A stretch of 64,000 nucleotides of DNA from Moraxella bovoculi 237 (GTDB lineage Bacteria > Pseudomonadota > Gammaproteobacteria > Pseudomonadales > Moraxellaceae): NCBI RefSeq assembly GCF_000696305.2, contig NZ_AOMT01000043.1, forward strand, positions 1 through 64,000, in the 5' to 3' direction. Shown here piece by piece: positions 53,766 to 62,604 of this stretch. Below the pieces are notes generated by a model, which worked only from the letters and a program-made list of their open reading frames with translations, was not told where the DNA came from and did not search any database. How positions within the stretch are numbered: position 1 is the first letter of the stretch; each line of letters begins with the position of its first letter. A program made the position numbers and the translations under genes.

Positions 53766-54638
53766 TTATAATAAATCCCAGTTGTCTCTGGCAGGATACA
53801 CCACTTTTGGGGCGGTGAATTCTTCTTGTTGGGCTTGGAGTTTCTTGCTGCGATTCACCAAAAAATCAAGCAAGTGATTGCGGATGCGATAATAGCCTTG
53901 GTCGTGGTGGATGTGTTCACGAGTGCGCGGATGCGGCAGGGTATTGACCACGATTTCTGCCAGTTTTGCTTGTGGGCCGTTACTCATTAAGAAAATGCGA
54001 TCGGCAAGCAAAATCGCCTCATCGATGTCATGGGTGATCATGAATACCGTCTGCTGGGTTTTCTCGATGATGCTCACCAGTTCATCTTGGATATTGCCGC
54101 GCGTTAGGGCATCAAGCGCCCCAAATGGCTCATCCATCAGCAGCATCTTAGGCTCGGTGGCGAAGGCGCGCGCGATACCGACGCGTTGCTTCATGCCGCC
54201 TGACAGCTCTGATGGCATCTTGTGCATGGCGTTTTCTAGTCCCACCAAAGACAAGTAGTGGCGGATTTTTTGTTCTTTTTCGCTCTTTGAGATGCCTTTG
54301 TAGCGCGCATCAATGGCAAAGCCAATATTATCGGCAACTGTCAGCCACGGCAGTAGAGCGTGCGACTGAAACACTACGCCGCGCTCAAGGCTGGGTCCGA
54401 CCACCTCGACACCCTCCATTAGGATTTGACCGCCTGTTTGATGTTCAAGTCCTGCTAAGGCATTTAAGATGGTGGATTTACCGCAGCCAGAGTGTCCGAT
54501 GAGACAGATGAATTCGTTCTTCTTGATGTCGAAATTGACCTTTTCAAAGACATTCGGCGCATCTTTAGCGTAGCGTTTAGAAAGATTTTGTACACTGATT
54601 AACACGTTGTCAGTCGTGTTGTTAACATCATTCGACAT
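53766..54638 (-). CDS. ABC transporter ATP-binding protein, nitrate/sulfonate type
   Basis: ATPase of an NrtABC/SsuABC/TauABC-class importer, 290 residues. Walker A is GHSGCGKST, the signature is LSGGMKQRVGIARAFA, Walker B is MLLMDEPFGALD, and the H-loop is FMITHDIDEAI. The SGGMKQR form and overall pattern are closest to NrtD/CmpD. The C-terminal 40 residues extend past the catalytic core. It overlaps the permease gene by 11 bp. With no nitrate reductase in the window, nitrate is not assured as the substrate. Confidence 0.88.
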   Translation of the reverse strand: MSNDVNNTTDNVLISVQNLSKRYAKDAPNVFEKVNFDIKKNEFICLIGHSGCGKSTILNALAGLEHQTGGQILMEGVEVVGPSLERGVVFQSHALLPWLTVADNIGFAIDARYKGISKSEKEQKIRHYLSLVGLENAMHKMPSELSGGMKQRVGIARAFATEPKMLLMDEPFGALDALTRGNIQDELVSIIEKTQQTVFMITHDIDEAILLADRIFLMSNGPQAKLAEIVVNTLPHPRTREHIHHDQGYYRIRNHLLDFLVNRSKKLQAQQEEFTAPKVVYPARDNWDLL

Positions 54639-55515
54639 AGCTTACCTTTTTTTGTAATAATGCAAATAACCAATCGAGCACCATGCCGACCACGCCAATG
54701 AGCAGCACGGCAAAGATGACATTCACGATGGATAAGTTGTTCCATTGGTTCCATACAAAATAACCAATGCCTGTACCGCCTACGAGCATTTCAGCAGCAA
54801 CAATCACAAGCCATGCAATGCCCATAGAGATGCGCATGCCGGTGACGATGGTGGGTGCAGCAGCAGGTAGGACGATTTTTTTGGCGGTGGTGAGTGGATC
54901 AACTTCAAGCGTCTTGGCGACGTTCAGCCATTCTCGGCGAACACTTGCCACGCCAAAGGCGGTGTTGGTCAGCATCGGCCATACCGAACAAATAAAAATC
55001 ACAAAAATGCTTGATAGATTTGAGTCTTTGATCGTATAAAGGGCGATCGGCATCCACGCTAGGGGCGAGATGGGCTTTAACAGCTGCACAAAAGGCGAGA
55101 TGGCTTTATCTAGAACCTTACTCATGCCAAGCACATAACCTAGTGGAATGGCAACCAATGCGGCCAATAAGAACCCCAGCAGTACCCTGCCAATTGAATA
55201 ACCAAGCTGAATGCCGATGCCTTTGTCGTTCAAGCCTTTGTCATAAAATGGATCAGACAGATGCTCGATGGCAGTGGCAGCGAAGCGTTTTGGGCTGGGA
55301 AATTCGCTCTCGGTACTGGCGACGACGGCACCTGCGGGTGTGTGCTCAGGAATGTTGCCCATCAGCACTTCGTATTCTAAGGCGATCGGGTCGGTGGGTG
55401 CGGTGACTTGTGTGGGCAGAGTCGCCGCCTGCCAGATACCAAGCGTGGCGAGCACGATAAAGGCGGTGACGAGATACGCCTTGGTTTGGGTGGTTAATTT
55501 ATTAAATAAACTCAT
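54628..55515 (-). CDS. ABC transporter permease, NrtB/SsuC type
   Basis: A 295-residue permease with about six membrane helices and the importer coupling motif (GIAWLVIVAAEMLVGGTGIG). An N-terminal helix (LVTAFIVLATLGIWQAATL) is followed by a periplasmic stretch. It would pair with the ATPase downstream (11-bp overlap) and the binding protein upstream (17-bp gap). Confidence 0.87.
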   Translation of the reverse strand: MSLFNKLTTQTKAYLVTAFIVLATLGIWQAATLPTQVTAPTDPIALEYEVLMGNIPEHTPAGAVVASTESEFPSPKRFAATAIEHLSDPFYDKGLNDKGIGIQLGYSIGRVLLGFLLAALVAIPLGYVLGMSKVLDKAISPFVQLLKPISPLAWMPIALYTIKDSNLSSIFVIFICSVWPMLTNTAFGVASVRREWLNVAKTLEVDPLTTAKKIVLPAAAPTIVTGMRISMGIAWLVIVAAEMLVGGTGIGYFVWNQWNNLSIVNVIFAVLLIGVVGMVLDWLFALLQKKVSYVE

Positions 55516-55532
55516 TGTTTTTACTTATTATG

Positions 55533-56915
55533 TTATTGTGCGCGAATAGGAAAGCTTGAGATGTATTCATTAGGGCGACTTGGGTCAAAAGGCTTGCCCA
55601 TGACGGTGATGGATTTTTCGTCGCTAAATTCATAGCCCATTGCTTGCATTTGTTTTTTGGCATCGGTCAATAAGAATACTTCTTGGGCGAGTTTTTGGTA
55701 ATCGACATCGCCTTTTAGATAGCCCCAGCGCTTCATTTGCGTGAGCATCCATACCGCCAAAGACTCCCAAGGCATGACGTCAAAGCCTGTGCGATCTGGC
55801 ACGTCTTGGACTTTGCCAATGCCGTCAGCGAAGCGACCTGTTAAGCTTTGGCGAATCACAAGCTCTGGCTGGTTTAGATAGTTGGCAGGCGATAAGATCT
55901 TGGACAGCTCTTTTTTCATTTCAGGCTTATTCGCCATGACGTTGGCTTTTAGAATCGCGCGATACATCGCTAGGAATGATTGCGGATTGTCATTGATAAA
56001 GCTTTGGGATGTGCCAAAACTGCAACAAGGATGACCGTTCCAAATATCACGGCTCAATGTGTGAATGTAGCCTGCCTTATCCCAGACGGCGCGTTGGTTG
56101 AAAGGCTCAGGCCCAAAGAAGCCATCAATGTTGCCGGCTTTTAGGTTGGCGATCATGTCGGGCGGTGTGGTTAAGCGCAGTTTCACGTCCTTATCTGGGT
56201 CAAGTCCGTGCTCCGCCAGGAAATAACGCAGCAGATAGTTGTGAATTGAGTGCTCAAATGGAATGGCAAAGGTCATGCCTTTCCAGTTTCGTGGGTCGCG
56301 ATTGTCTTTGTGTTTTAGAGACATCACGAGGGCTTGACCGTTCACGTTTTGGATACAGGCGACTTTCATGTCTTGCTTGGCAGAGCCTAGACCCAACGTG
56401 ATGGCAAGCGGCATCGGCGCCAGAAAATGCGTAGCGTCCAGCTCGCGATTCATCATCTGATCGCGCACGAGCGCCCAGCCAGCACGCTTGACCAGCTTAG
56501 CATTGATGCCTTGCTCGGCATAGTAGCCCAGCGGGTCTGCCATGATGAGCGGCGTTGAGCAGATGATCGGGATAAAGCCGATGGTTAAGTCTTTCTTCTC
56601 GGGATTCAGTCGATCGGCTGCGGCAGCTTCCTGTAAGGCAGATAATGGCAGAAGGCTACCCATGGCTGCCATTGCAGTGCCAGCGCCCACTGTCTTTAGA
56701 AAGGCTCGGCGAGTCGGCTCATGAGGGAGTAGTGCTCGCACGGCGGCAGCTTCAACAAAATCGGCAGCAGCTTGCTCGGTTTGGGAGTTTGGTTGTACGT
56801 TTTGGTTTAATTGTCCAAACGCACTGGCACGGTCGCAGTCAGCTTGGGTGCTGTGCTGCCCGCATGTGCAGCCAAGATGTGAATTAGGATCATAAGGACG
56901 AAAGATATTGCTCAT
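55533..56915 (-). CDS. NrtA/CmpA-family binding protein, Tat-type, with Cys-rich leader
   Basis: Substrate-binding protein of 460 residues. The domain from about residue 100 reads KKDLTIGFIPIICSTPLIMA, AEQGINAKLVKRAGWALVRDQM, KGMTFAIPFEHSIHNYLLRYFL and GNIDGFFGPEPFNQRAVW, which matches the NrtA/CmpA family of nitrate and bicarbonate receptors. A twin-arginine motif TRRAFLKTVGAG lies at residues 68-79, followed by a hydrophobic stretch, so export is by Tat. Unusually, 67 residues precede it, beginning MSNIFRPYDPNSHLGCTCGQ with three Cys and three His or so in the first 30 residues. That leader may bind a metal or delay export until folding. The ATG has upstream context but no strong ribosome site. 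Confidence 0.85.
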   Translation of the reverse strand: MSNIFRPYDPNSHLGCTCGQHSTQADCDRASAFGQLNQNVQPNSQTEQAAADFVEAAAVRALLPHEPTRRAFLKTVGAGTAMAAMGSLLPLSALQEAAAADRLNPEKKDLTIGFIPIICSTPLIMADPLGYYAEQGINAKLVKRAGWALVRDQMMNRELDATHFLAPMPLAITLGLGSAKQDMKVACIQNVNGQALVMSLKHKDNRDPRNWKGMTFAIPFEHSIHNYLLRYFLAEHGLDPDKDVKLRLTTPPDMIANLKAGNIDGFFGPEPFNQRAVWDKAGYIHTLSRDIWNGHPCCSFGTSQSFINDNPQSFLAMYRAILKANVMANKPEMKKELSKILSPANYLNQPELVIRQSLTGRFADGIGKVQDVPDRTGFDVMPWESLAVWMLTQMKRWGYLKGDVDYQKLAQEVFLLTDAKKQMQAMGYEFSDEKSITVMGKPFDPSRPNEYISSFPIRAQ

Positions 56916-57020
56916 GTTAACTTTAATAATATTCTAAAATCGGAAAATAAAATCAGCCGCTATTATAATAAAGAATAACGGCTGACAATATATGCCAAAT
57001 TGTCATATGGTTATGATGAT

Positions 57021-58391
57021 TTAGCTTTGAGGTGATTTTAGTAGAGCTTTTGCAATCACTTCACCAGCATCGTCCACCATCTCAAGCGACAGCTCGGCAG
57101 GGTCATCCTTGATGATGCGCCAGTCGCCATCAGCTCTAGGATTGCCATTGGCGGTGACGTTGATGTTTTTGTTTTTTAGGCGAATCATTGGCGCTTTGTG
57201 TTCGTAGCCTGAATGTGCCACGCCTAGGATTTCGTGAGCGATGGCAGTTGCTTGGGCGCGATGCGGCGCAACATAACGACAAGGCACGCCATCGATGCTA
57301 ATGCAGTCGCCTAGAGCATAAATGTGCGGCACGCTGGTCTGTAGGGTGTGCTGATGCACGGCAATGCCTGTGCGCTTGTTGAAGTCAACACCTGCACGTG
57401 TTGGCAGACGTTCATCCACCGCCAAGCCTGTCGCGACAATCACCTCATCAAATGATAATGTACGAGTGCTATTATCGTTGCAGTCTAGCAGTGCGATCTC
57501 ATAGCTTGATGGCGTGACTGCCACATCATTGACCATGCTAAAGCCCAGCCAGGTGATGCCTTTGGCGGTGATGGCGTTTAGGATGCGCTCACCTGCTACT
57601 TTTGGTAAAAATGCTGATAATGGACGTGGGCTGACATCAATTAAGCTAACCTGATGCCCGGCGTTGACCAGATCCTCGGCCAATTCAGTGCCAACCATGC
57701 CCGCCCCGATGATGGCGATGTTTTTGGGCTTATTGTCGCGCGCTAAGGCTTTTTGTAGTGCGTCAAAGCGACGAAGGTCATTGACATGATGAGCGACGTC
57801 TTTGGCGATGGTTGGCGGATAAGCAGGCGCCGCTCCGATCGCAAGCACCAAATCATCATAGCCGACATCGCCGCGTGTGGTGTGCAGGGTTTGTGTCTCG
57901 GTGTCAATGTGAGTGACGAAAGTGTTCGCCAGAAGACGAATGTGGTTGTCTGTGGCAGATTGCACGGCGCTGGTGCGCACCAGATCAGCAGGCGTCTTGC
58001 CTTGTGAGATGGCCACTGATAGCATGGGCTTATGGTAGCGATCACCTGAGTCGCCACAGATAAGCGTGACAGGAATGTCTTTATCCAAGGCGCGAACAGC
58101 GTCAACCACACTCCAGCCAGCCAAACCAGCACCGATGATGACGATGCCTTTTTTATGGCTATTAAAAATCGGCGTGGTGATGTTTAGAGCCTCTTCGGTG
58201 TCGTCATAGGGTTCAAAATCGCTTTTTTTGACACCACATAATGGGCATTGCCAATCGTCAGGAATGTCCTCAAAGCGTGTACCAGCGGGCAAGCCATCTT
58301 CTGGATCACCAAATTCTTCGTCATAAATATAGCCACATGCTAGGCAGATGAATTTACGCCAAGCGCCGCGTCCGTCAGTGGGTGTAGTCAT
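57021..58391 (-). CDS. Rubredoxin-rubredoxin reductase fusion flavoprotein
   Basis: A 456-residue fusion. Residues 12-60 are a complete rubredoxin with both iron knuckles (CLACG at Cys16/19 and CPLCG at Cys49/52) and DWQ. After a linker, a FAD/NAD(P)-dependent oxidoreductase of the rubredoxin/ferredoxin reductase type follows: FAD loop [18 protein letters not shown] loop [18 protein letters not shown], and the second FAD motif [10 protein letters not shown]. Such pairs pass electrons from NAD(P)H to an oxygenase or to an O2-scavenging partner. Here both partners are on one chain. It lies between the flavoenzyme gene (105-bp gap with a hairpin) and the importer genes (105-bp gap). Confidence 0.9.
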   Translation of the reverse strand: MTTPTDGRGAWRKFICLACGYIYDEEFGDPEDGLPAGTRFEDIPDDWQCPLCGVKKSDFEPYDDTEEALNITTPIFNSHKKGIVIIGAGLAGWSVVDAVRALDKDIPVTLICGDSGDRYHKPMLSVAISQGKTPADLVRTSAVQSATDNHIRLLANTFVTHIDTETQTLHTTRGDVGYDDLVLAIGAAPAYPPTIAKDVAHHVNDLRRFDALQKALARDNKPKNIAIIGAGMVGTELAEDLVNAGHQVSLIDVSPRPLSAFLPKVAGERILNAITAKGITWLGFSMVNDVAVTPSSYEIALLDCNDNSTRTLSFDEVIVATGLAVDERLPTRAGVDFNKRTGIAVHQHTLQTSVPHIYALGDCISIDGVPCRYVAPHRAQATAIAHEILGVAHSGYEHKAPMIRLKNKNINVTANGNPRADGDWRIIKDDPAELSLEMVDDAGEVIAKALLKSPQS

Positions 58392-58423
58392 GGGTTGCCT
58401 TTTTTGATTGTTTGAATTTTGGG

Positions 58424-58459
58424 CGACTGGTCGATTTTGATGTGATCATCGACCAGTCG
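58424..58459 (-). repeat. 12-bp intercistronic inverted repeat
   Basis: CGACTGGTCGAT (58424-58435) and ATCGACCAGTCG (58448-58459) form a perfect 12-bp stem with a 12-nt loop between the flavoenzyme and rubredoxin-reductase genes. On the minus-strand transcript no T-run follows, so it is more likely a processing or stability hairpin than a terminator. Confidence 0.75.
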
Positions 58460-58496
58460 TTTTGATTGTTATTTGAATGTTTAATTTGAAATATAA

Positions 58497-59621
58497 TCAG
58501 ATGTGAAACTCAATCTCACGGCGCACGTTCGGCTCACTCATCAGCTGATGCGACAGATAGCGCAAATGCTTGATGGCAGGCGTAACGATGGCGACGAACT
58601 GCGCTTCACGCAGACGACGCTGCGGCGCTGCGCTCATGAGGTAGCCCTTGGCACCTTGATGGAGCATGGCGGCTTGGGTGGCTTTTAGGCTAAGCATACC
58701 GCCTTGGGTGCGCACATCCAGCACATCCAAGAAAAAGTCCGTATGCGTCTCAAATGGCGTCTTGGCAAGCTCGGCGGTACGTGCAACCAGACGATCCAGT
58801 TCATCTTGCAGGGTGCCTGCTTGGTCTTCCAAGAAAGCGTTACTGACCGCAGTACCTTCTTTGACGTCGTCAATCGCGCCCATGATGATGCCAGCGCCAA
58901 TGCCCATCTGCATCAGGACGAATGCACCGCGAATGCGCTTGATGAAGTCCTTACAGGGCAGGGCGATGATGTCATCTGTGCTGATTGGGTAGTTTTGTAA
59001 TTCGATGCGCCAAGTGCTAGAGCCTTCCATGCCTGAGAAAGTTGGGCATGCGTGTAGCTCCCACTTGCCCGCGCGTTCTTTGTCAAATTGTAAGAAAAAG
59101 AACACTTCATCGTCTGTGCCTTCAATCTGTGCCACCGCGCCGCAGTATTGATCTGGTGCGATGTGGCTGATCCAAGGTAGGGTGCCCCTGATGCTATAGC
59201 CTTGCCCGTCTTTTTTGGCGACAAGTCGCATGCTTTCGATGTTCGCCCAAGTTTTCATGGGGTTAGATAATGCCGTACCGCCAAAGGTATTGGCGATGAT
59301 ATGGTCAGGTAGAATGCGCTGTTTTAGTGCGGTGTTGTCCGATTGGTCAAGGTATAACCCCATCACCTGATGACACCATATCAAAAAGCCTGTTGTGCCA
59401 CAGACACGACCCACCTGAGCATTCGCCAGAATCGCTAAATCAAGGCGGTTGCCGTATTCATTAAGGTGTGGCGCGAACAATCCTGCCTTGCCCAGTACGC
59501 TCATCTCCGCCAGTGGGTAGTAGCCTTTGTCGATGTCGATGACTTTTGGACTAAGATGAATGTTGGCTAGGCTTTGGATGTTGTCCAAAAAATCTTGCTG
59601 ATTATTAAAATTAAAACTCAT
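58497..59621 (-). CDS. Acyl-CoA dehydrogenase-like flavoenzyme
   Basis: A 374-residue protein of the acyl-CoA dehydrogenase/flavin monooxygenase (SfnB/DszC-like) superfamily. Visible: GKAGLFAPHLNEYGNRLD, RVCGTTGFLIWCHQVMGLYL, NTFGGTALSNPMKTWAN, GTLPWISHIAPDQYCGAVAQ and C-terminal helices with MLHQGAKGYLMSAAPQRRLREAQ. The usual catalytic Glu segment of acyl-CoA dehydrogenases (YEGT) is absent, and the C-terminus ends REAQFVAIVTPAIKHL, more like the oxygenase branch. Next to a rubredoxin reductase and an importer it may act on an imported small molecule rather than on acyl-CoA. First gene of a five-gene minus-strand cluster. Confidence 0.8.
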   Translation of the reverse strand: MSFNFNNQQDFLDNIQSLANIHLSPKVIDIDKGYYPLAEMSVLGKAGLFAPHLNEYGNRLDLAILANAQVGRVCGTTGFLIWCHQVMGLYLDQSDNTALKQRILPDHIIANTFGGTALSNPMKTWANIESMRLVAKKDGQGYSIRGTLPWISHIAPDQYCGAVAQIEGTDDEVFFFLQFDKERAGKWELHACPTFSGMEGSSTWRIELQNYPISTDDIIALPCKDFIKRIRGAFVLMQMGIGAGIIMGAIDDVKEGTAVSNAFLEDQAGTLQDELDRLVARTAELAKTPFETHTDFFLDVLDVRTQGGMLSLKATQAAMLHQGAKGYLMSAAPQRRLREAQFVAIVTPAIKHLRYLSHQLMSEPNVRREIEFHI

Positions 59622-59756
59622 GGCGATCTCTTTTTTGGCAGTTTGTTGTCCTAGTGGTTTAAAAATAAATTTGCTTATTCTAAAATGAACTAAATTACCC
59701 TAAAAATCTAGCAATGTATTATAAGTCAGCTTGGTTGAGCGCGCATTTTCTATTTT

Positions 59757-59785
59757 GGAATATGTTCAAAAAAATCAGGAATATG
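59757..59785. promoter_or_regulatory. Paired GGAATATG boxes, 21-bp spacing
   Basis: GGAATATG occurs at 59757-59764 and 59778-59785, exactly 21 bp (two helical turns) apart, in the divergent region between the flavoenzyme cluster and hslO. A tandem activator or repressor site is plausible. No regulator gene is adjacent. Confidence 0.4.
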
Positions 59786-59873
59786 AAAAGTTTTGCCAAA
59801 AATCGTTCACTGATTTGCAATTTGGTAACCCATCCCCATTTATCTGTAAATTCTACCAGTTAAGAAATAAATC

Positions 59874-60761
59874 ATGAATGATGTGAATCAATCCACCCAG
59901 TATCGCCAACGTTTTTTTATTGAAGGGTCGCCTGTGCGCGGCGATGTCGTGCGTCTTGATGAGGCGTATCAAAGTGTCATCAATAAAAAACCTTATCCTG
60001 CGGCCATCAAGGCGCTCTTGGGTGAGATGCTCGTGGCCGCCAGCCTATTAATCGGCACGCTGAAGATTAATGGCAGACTGTCAGTGCAATTACAATCATC
60101 TGATGAGAACAGCCTGTTGTCTTGGGCGATGGCAGAATGCGATCACACAGGGCAAGTGCGTGCTTTGGCGGGGTTTCACGACAGTGATGAATGGCAGCAG
60201 AATACCACCAGTCAGAGCGCCTTTGCTAAGCTGGGGCAAGGCGTGCTGTTCATCAGCATCCATCCAGAGCGTGGCGAAGCGTATCAAGGCATCGTTGAGC
60301 GAGTGAGTGATGATTTGGCGGAGTGCTTGGCGCATTACCAAAAACAATCCGCTCAGATCCCAACTCTGTTGAAACTCGCCACGAGCGATGAAAGTGTAGG
60401 TGGTATTCTGGTGCAGCTATTACCACAAACAGAAGAGGACCGTGAGAACGACCCCGATCTGTGGGAGCGCATGAGCGCCCTGACCATCACCATTAAGGAT
60501 GAAGAGCTGACTGATCTGGCGGCGGATGAGATTCTGTATCGCTTATATCACGAAGAAGATGTGGTGATTCCAGAGCCAAGCGAGCTTGAATTTGGCTGCA
60601 CCTGCTCTAAAGAAAAAAGCGAGGGCGCAATCTTGCAAATAGGCCACGAAGAGGCACTACACGCGCTAGATGCTCATGGCGGTAAGCTGTCATTGGACTG
60701 TGGATTCTGTGGACAGTCGTATGAATTTAACCACTCCGATGTCGATGCGTTATTTGTATGA
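59874..60761 (+). CDS. hslO: Redox-regulated chaperone Hsp33
   Basis: Holdase activated by oxidation, 295 residues. The N-terminal substrate-binding domain (FFIEGSPVRGDVVRLDEAY; LLGEMLVAASLLIGTLK; GQVRALAG) is followed by the zinc-binding redox switch with CTC in FGCTCSKEK and CGFC in LDCGFCGQSYEF. All four switch cysteines are present. Single-gene unit ending in a strong terminator. Confidence 0.95.
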   Translation: MNDVNQSTQYRQRFFIEGSPVRGDVVRLDEAYQSVINKKPYPAAIKALLGEMLVAASLLIGTLKINGRLSVQLQSSDENSLLSWAMAECDHTGQVRALAGFHDSDEWQQNTTSQSAFAKLGQGVLFISIHPERGEAYQGIVERVSDDLAECLAHYQKQSAQIPTLLKLATSDESVGGILVQLLPQTEEDRENDPDLWERMSALTITIKDEELTDLAADEILYRLYHEEDVVIPEPSELEFGCTCSKEKSEGAILQIGHEEALHALDAHGGKLSLDCGFCGQSYEFNHSDVDALFV

Positions 60762-60771
60762 ATAAAACCAC

Positions 60772-60796
60772 AAAAAGAGGGCCTAGCCCTCTTTTT
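60772..60796 (+). terminator. Terminator after hslO
   Basis: AAAAAGAGGGC (60772-60782) pairs perfectly with GCCCTCTTTTT (60786-60796) around CTA. Confidence 0.93.
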
Positions 60797-60809
60797 ATGT
60801 GCTAAATCA

Positions 60810-61388
60810 TCATACCTGACACGAGAATGACCCATCATCACCCATCAGTCCAATCTGTAGAGTATACATCACTTTTTGCCAATCCTTCAAGGTCTCTATT
60901 TCGTTGAGATCTCGCCCTTTTTTAGGTAATATTCGCCTGTATGTAGCACCATCGCAGCATAGCTGTCCGCATGAAAATCCCAATCTAAGTTCGGGTCTTG
61001 GTCACTGGCATACGCCAAAAATTGATTCTTGACCAGTGTATGTATCTCGCAGCGAAAAATTGTGCTTGGGCGTTTGAATTTTTAGTAACGCCAGGGCGAG
61101 ACGTCTGTCTTGATGAGTCAATGATTCGTGAGCTTTAATGCCTTCTTGAGGGTTCTTGCCAAATCTTAAAAACAAAAACTGCTCATAGCCGCAGCGTATC
61201 TCAGCGATGAGCCTGCCTGTTAGGTCGCTTTTATTAAAGTAATACTGATAAAAGGTGGAGCGAGTAATCATCGCTCGTGTGACGATGTCTTGCATGTTGA
61301 TCTTATCGTAATCTCGTTCGTGCAATAGGTCAACGAAGGCTTCTTTGATGGCTTTTTGGGTGCGTTTGGGACGCAAATCGGTGGTCAT
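60810..61388 (-). pseudogene. TetR-family regulator, frameshifted in the C-terminal domain
   Basis: The N-terminal 90 or so residues are an intact TetR DNA-binding domain (RTQKAIKEAFVDLLHERDYDKIN, IVTRAMITRSTFYQYYFNKSDLTGRL). After about TPKHNFSLRDTYTG the frame runs to an early stop at 61002. In the next frame LVKNQFLAYASDQDPNLDWDF, DSYAAMVLHTGEYYLKKGEI continues, then another shift gives NEIETLKDWQKVMYTLQIGL to TGA at 60810-60812. Two indels are thus needed to restore about 190 residues. The truncated 128-residue product could still bind DNA but lacks its dimer/ligand domain. Divergent from the esterase remnant, its likely former target. Confidence 0.72.
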
Positions 61389-61544
61389 GGCGATGTTCCG
61401 ACAATTTAATAATTATTGTTGGATCATACAATATTTTTATATTTTTGTTAATGAAACTACGTGTTTTTAAAAATATTGGTGGTTGAGCTGGGGTCATGAG
61501 TTATTTAAAATTAACAATACTCAGAATTTTATCGGAATTTTATT

Positions 61545-62604
61545 GTGAAAAAAACTTCTAATTGCCGCATTCATCTCTGCTTTTGCATTAAGTGCTTCAG
61601 CGTCAGAGCCAGCCCAATCCAAGTCGGCACATTTACTTGCGCCTGAATATCAGGATGTGTCAGCATTGACAGCCTTGGGTAATTTAGATGCAATGATCGC
61701 TTAGGCGGATCTGGCTAACCCTGATCAGACGCGTGCCATATTACAAATAATCAACGCTGACTTGCTAAAGCAGAACCTAGCCACAGCGCACCAAGCGACA
61801 AGTAAATTGACCGCCCCGAAGGCAGGTGACCAACCTGCTGTGGACATGTATGTCTTTGAACCTAAGGTTCGGGCTGACAAGTCGCCGGTGATTTATTTTA
61901 TTCATGGCGGTGGTTATTTGGTGGGTAGTGCCGTACAGCAGAACGCTGAGCTGTTCGAGCCTGCCGAGCAAGTGGGTGCGGTGGTTGTTAATGTGGAGTA
62001 TCGTCAGGCGGGCGATGCGCCCCTCCCGGCGGATACTAATGACGCTTATCATGCCTTGTCTTATATGTTTGATAATGCAGAGAGTTTGGGCTTTGATGAG
62101 GATAAAATCATCATGGGCGAGAGTGCTGGCGGTGGTCTAGCGGCACGACTCGCCCTAAAAGTGCGCGATCTAGGCGAGTATCAGCCTGCCGGTCAGGTGC
62201 TTATTTGTCCGATACTTGATCATCGTACAGGTACAGCAGAGTCGCCTTATGCTAATGATTATGCGTGCAAATTTGTGTGGAAACCTGAATACAACCGCTT
62301 GGACTGGGGGCTGTTAAAGGGTGGTTGGGACATTAGTGATGGTGATTTACCCTATTATTCTGCGAGCATGGCAAAGGAGCTAAAAGGTCTGCCAAGAACT
62401 TATATCATGGTCGGTGGTTTAGATCTGTTCGTGAATGAAGACATTGATTATGCCAACTGCTTAATAAAAGCAGGTTTGGCAACTGATCTACAAGTCATCA
62501 ATGGTGTGTATCATGCCTTTGAAAAGGTAAACCCAACATCACCGCAGACAAAGGCCTATCATGCCACGCGTACTGAGGCGATCAAAAGAATGTTGAACCC
62601 ATGA
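61545..62604 (+). pseudogene. Secreted HSL-type alpha/beta-hydrolase (esterase), start region broken
   Basis: The catalytic domain is intact: FIHGGGYLVGS (oxyanion HGGG), IIMGESAGGGLAARLAL (Ser), VGGLDLFVNEDIDY (Asp) and GVYHAFE (His), as in hormone-sensitive-lipase-type esterases. Upstream, GTG 61545 followed by seven A is out of frame. With six A it would read V-K-K-L-L-I-A-A-F-I-S and a signal peptide ending ALSASAS. In the same corrected frame a TAG occurs at 61702-61704, then the frame is open to 62604. Two lesions block the natural product; a TTG at 61762 is the only start for the remaining 280 residues. Overlaps the next remnant by 4 bp. Confidence 0.7.

Noticed and set aside
53766-56915. 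Calling the ABC genes a nitrate transporter
   Set aside because: The families fit, but no nitrate or nitrite reductase is nearby and the co-clustered flavoenzyme and rubredoxin reductase point to another substrate. I left gene symbols blank.
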